This document shows positions 63,405 through 64,000 of a DNA stretch of 64,000 bases, piece after piece (the first letter of the stretch is position 1; each line of letters begins with the position of its first letter). This DNA is from Viola odorata. Its lineage: Eukaryota; Streptophyta; Magnoliopsida; Malpighiales; Violaceae. A model generated the notes under the pieces. It saw nothing but the letters and a program-made list of their open reading frames with translations. It was not told the origin of the DNA and did not search any database. Position numbers and translations under genes: made by a program. Where the stretch lies: contig OY829538.1 of the NCBI GenBank assembly GCA_963691705.1, positions 16,766,443-16,830,442 of the forward strand, read 5' to 3'.

Positions 63405-63900
63405 GGTGCCAGGAGTGAAAAGTCTTATCCTTATGACGGCCGGTCCTGATCAGACGACTCACTAAGTTGAGGGCACGCCCTGACATACCTAAAAATAAGT
63501 GTCGGAAGTGAAAAGTCCTATCCTTGGGGGCAGCCGCGCTAACACAGGCGGGCCGATAAGACGAGGCACGTTCCGACACCCCCGGGAGTGCAAAGTCCTA
63601 TCCTTGTGGCAACCGTGCTAACACAGGCGACCCACCAAGATGAGGCACGTCCCGGCTTCTCTAGGAGTGAAAAGTCCTATCCTTGTAATCGGGCTAACAC
63701 AGATGGTTCACAAAGACGTGGCACGCCTCAGAGAGATAGTAACTCCATCCTGGAAGTGAAAAGTCATATCCTTGTGATGACCGGGCTAATACAGACGGCT
63801 TACTGAGACGAGGAACGACTCTGGGGATGCGAGGTCAACGCCTGGATGTGAAAAGTCCTATCCTTGTGATGGCTGGTCTTGATCAGACAGCTCACTAAGA
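63405..63900. repeat. Degenerate tandem repeats downstream of Tat-4 integrase
   Basis: About six units of ~65-90 bp share GTGAAAAGTCCTATCCTTGT, GCTAACACAGGCG and AAGACGAGGCACG. They are the inverse complement of the array in Tat-3 (7331-7812), that is, the same repeat in the same orientation relative to pol. Confidence 0.85.
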
Positions 63901-64000
63901 CGAGGCACTGTCCGGGCCGACCGTGGAAATTTGGAAATGTGGAAAGAAATCGCGAAATCCCAGCGAGTAACCAGATGGGAAATCCCTAGCGAAGATGGCT

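Larger units (their letters stand above)
56938..64000 (+). mobile_element. Tat-4: Tat-lineage retrotransposon, cut by the window end
   Basis: Order: 5' LTR (~56938-57355), PBS, gag, protease, RT, RNase H, aRNase H, integrase (ends 63288), then a 3' region with the same ~70-90-bp tandem repeats as Tat-3. The 3' LTR must lie beyond 64000. The internal region carries many stops, so this is an old insertion. Full domain order makes it useful for comparison with Tat-2 and Tat-3. Confidence 0.88.

Noticed and set aside
1..64000. tRNA, rRNA or snRNA genes
   Set aside because: The only tRNA-like sequences are the primer binding sites (complements of tRNA 3' ends). No complete RNA gene was recognised by eye.
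1..64000. A previously undescribed multi-gene system
   Set aside because: Apart from LTO1, every coding region with support belongs to a known retrotransposon, a dead host gene or a captured fragment. Nothing suggests a co-ordinated new gene set.

Overview
The window is nuclear DNA of a flowering plant, probably a eudicot. The evidence is one intact single-exon plant-type gene (LTO1/ORAOV1-like), a multi-exon Misato/DML1-like gene with plant-type introns, Stowaway MITEs, and a dense load of Ty3/Gypsy elements of the Tat and Athila lineages. No species can be named from the sequence alone. I see no prokaryotic operons, CRISPR arrays, rRNA or tRNA genes.

1-27.5 kb is a pile of nested and truncated LTR retrotransposons. 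Tat-1 (minus, 1-~2055) abuts Tat-2 (plus, LTR at ~2098-2632, broken at ~6219). Tat-2 is fused in opposite orientation to Tat-3 (minus, ~6220-14424), the best-preserved Tat copy: one frameshift and two nonsense codons across gag-PR-RT-RH-aRH-INT. Tat-3 has inserted into the LTR of Athila-B (minus, 14425-23387), which keeps part of RNase H, integrase, an ATHILA-family 3' ORF and two LTRs. The right-hand LTR of Athila-B carries a 980-bp chromovirus-like solo LTR with a TAAGG target duplication. Athila-B in turn interrupts the ATHILA ORF of Athila-C (plus, 23388-~27480), whose 3' LTR abuts and truncates the Misato gene.

27.5-31.5 kb holds a Misato/DML1-like gene on the minus strand with nine recognisable exons and good splice sites, but four in-frame stop codons and a missing 3' end, so it is a pseudogene. 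An 885-bp hAT-like element with an 8-bp target duplication lies just upstream. It carries an exon-intron-exon fragment of a receptor-like kinase gene.

31.5-51.6 kb is AT-rich intergenic DNA. It contains a complete but mostly non-coding 2-kb Ty1/Copia element with TSD (31783-33814), several tandem duplications, a tandem Athila-A structure in which two internal regions share one LTR (37607-46507), and a ~2-kb TIR transposon (46515-48488). Athila-A has an intact 904-codon gag-protease ORF but no RT, RNase H or integrase.

51.6-56.9 kb contains the only clearly functional gene, an LTO1 homologue with a perfect deca-GX3 motif and a C-terminal I-E-F tripeptide, followed by two Stowaway MITEs and a cluster of palindromes. 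56.9-64 kb is Tat-4 (plus), complete at its 5' side, heavily mutated and cut by the window end.

The most informative points are the gene capture by the hAT-like element, the shared-LTR Athila tandem, the repeated AAGTGTGGGGA (PPT-like) motif in the 3' regions of all Athila copies, the CRE-like tandem repeats in the Tat-2 LTR, and the conserved tandem-repeat region downstream of Tat integrase. I found no convincing new multi-gene system.
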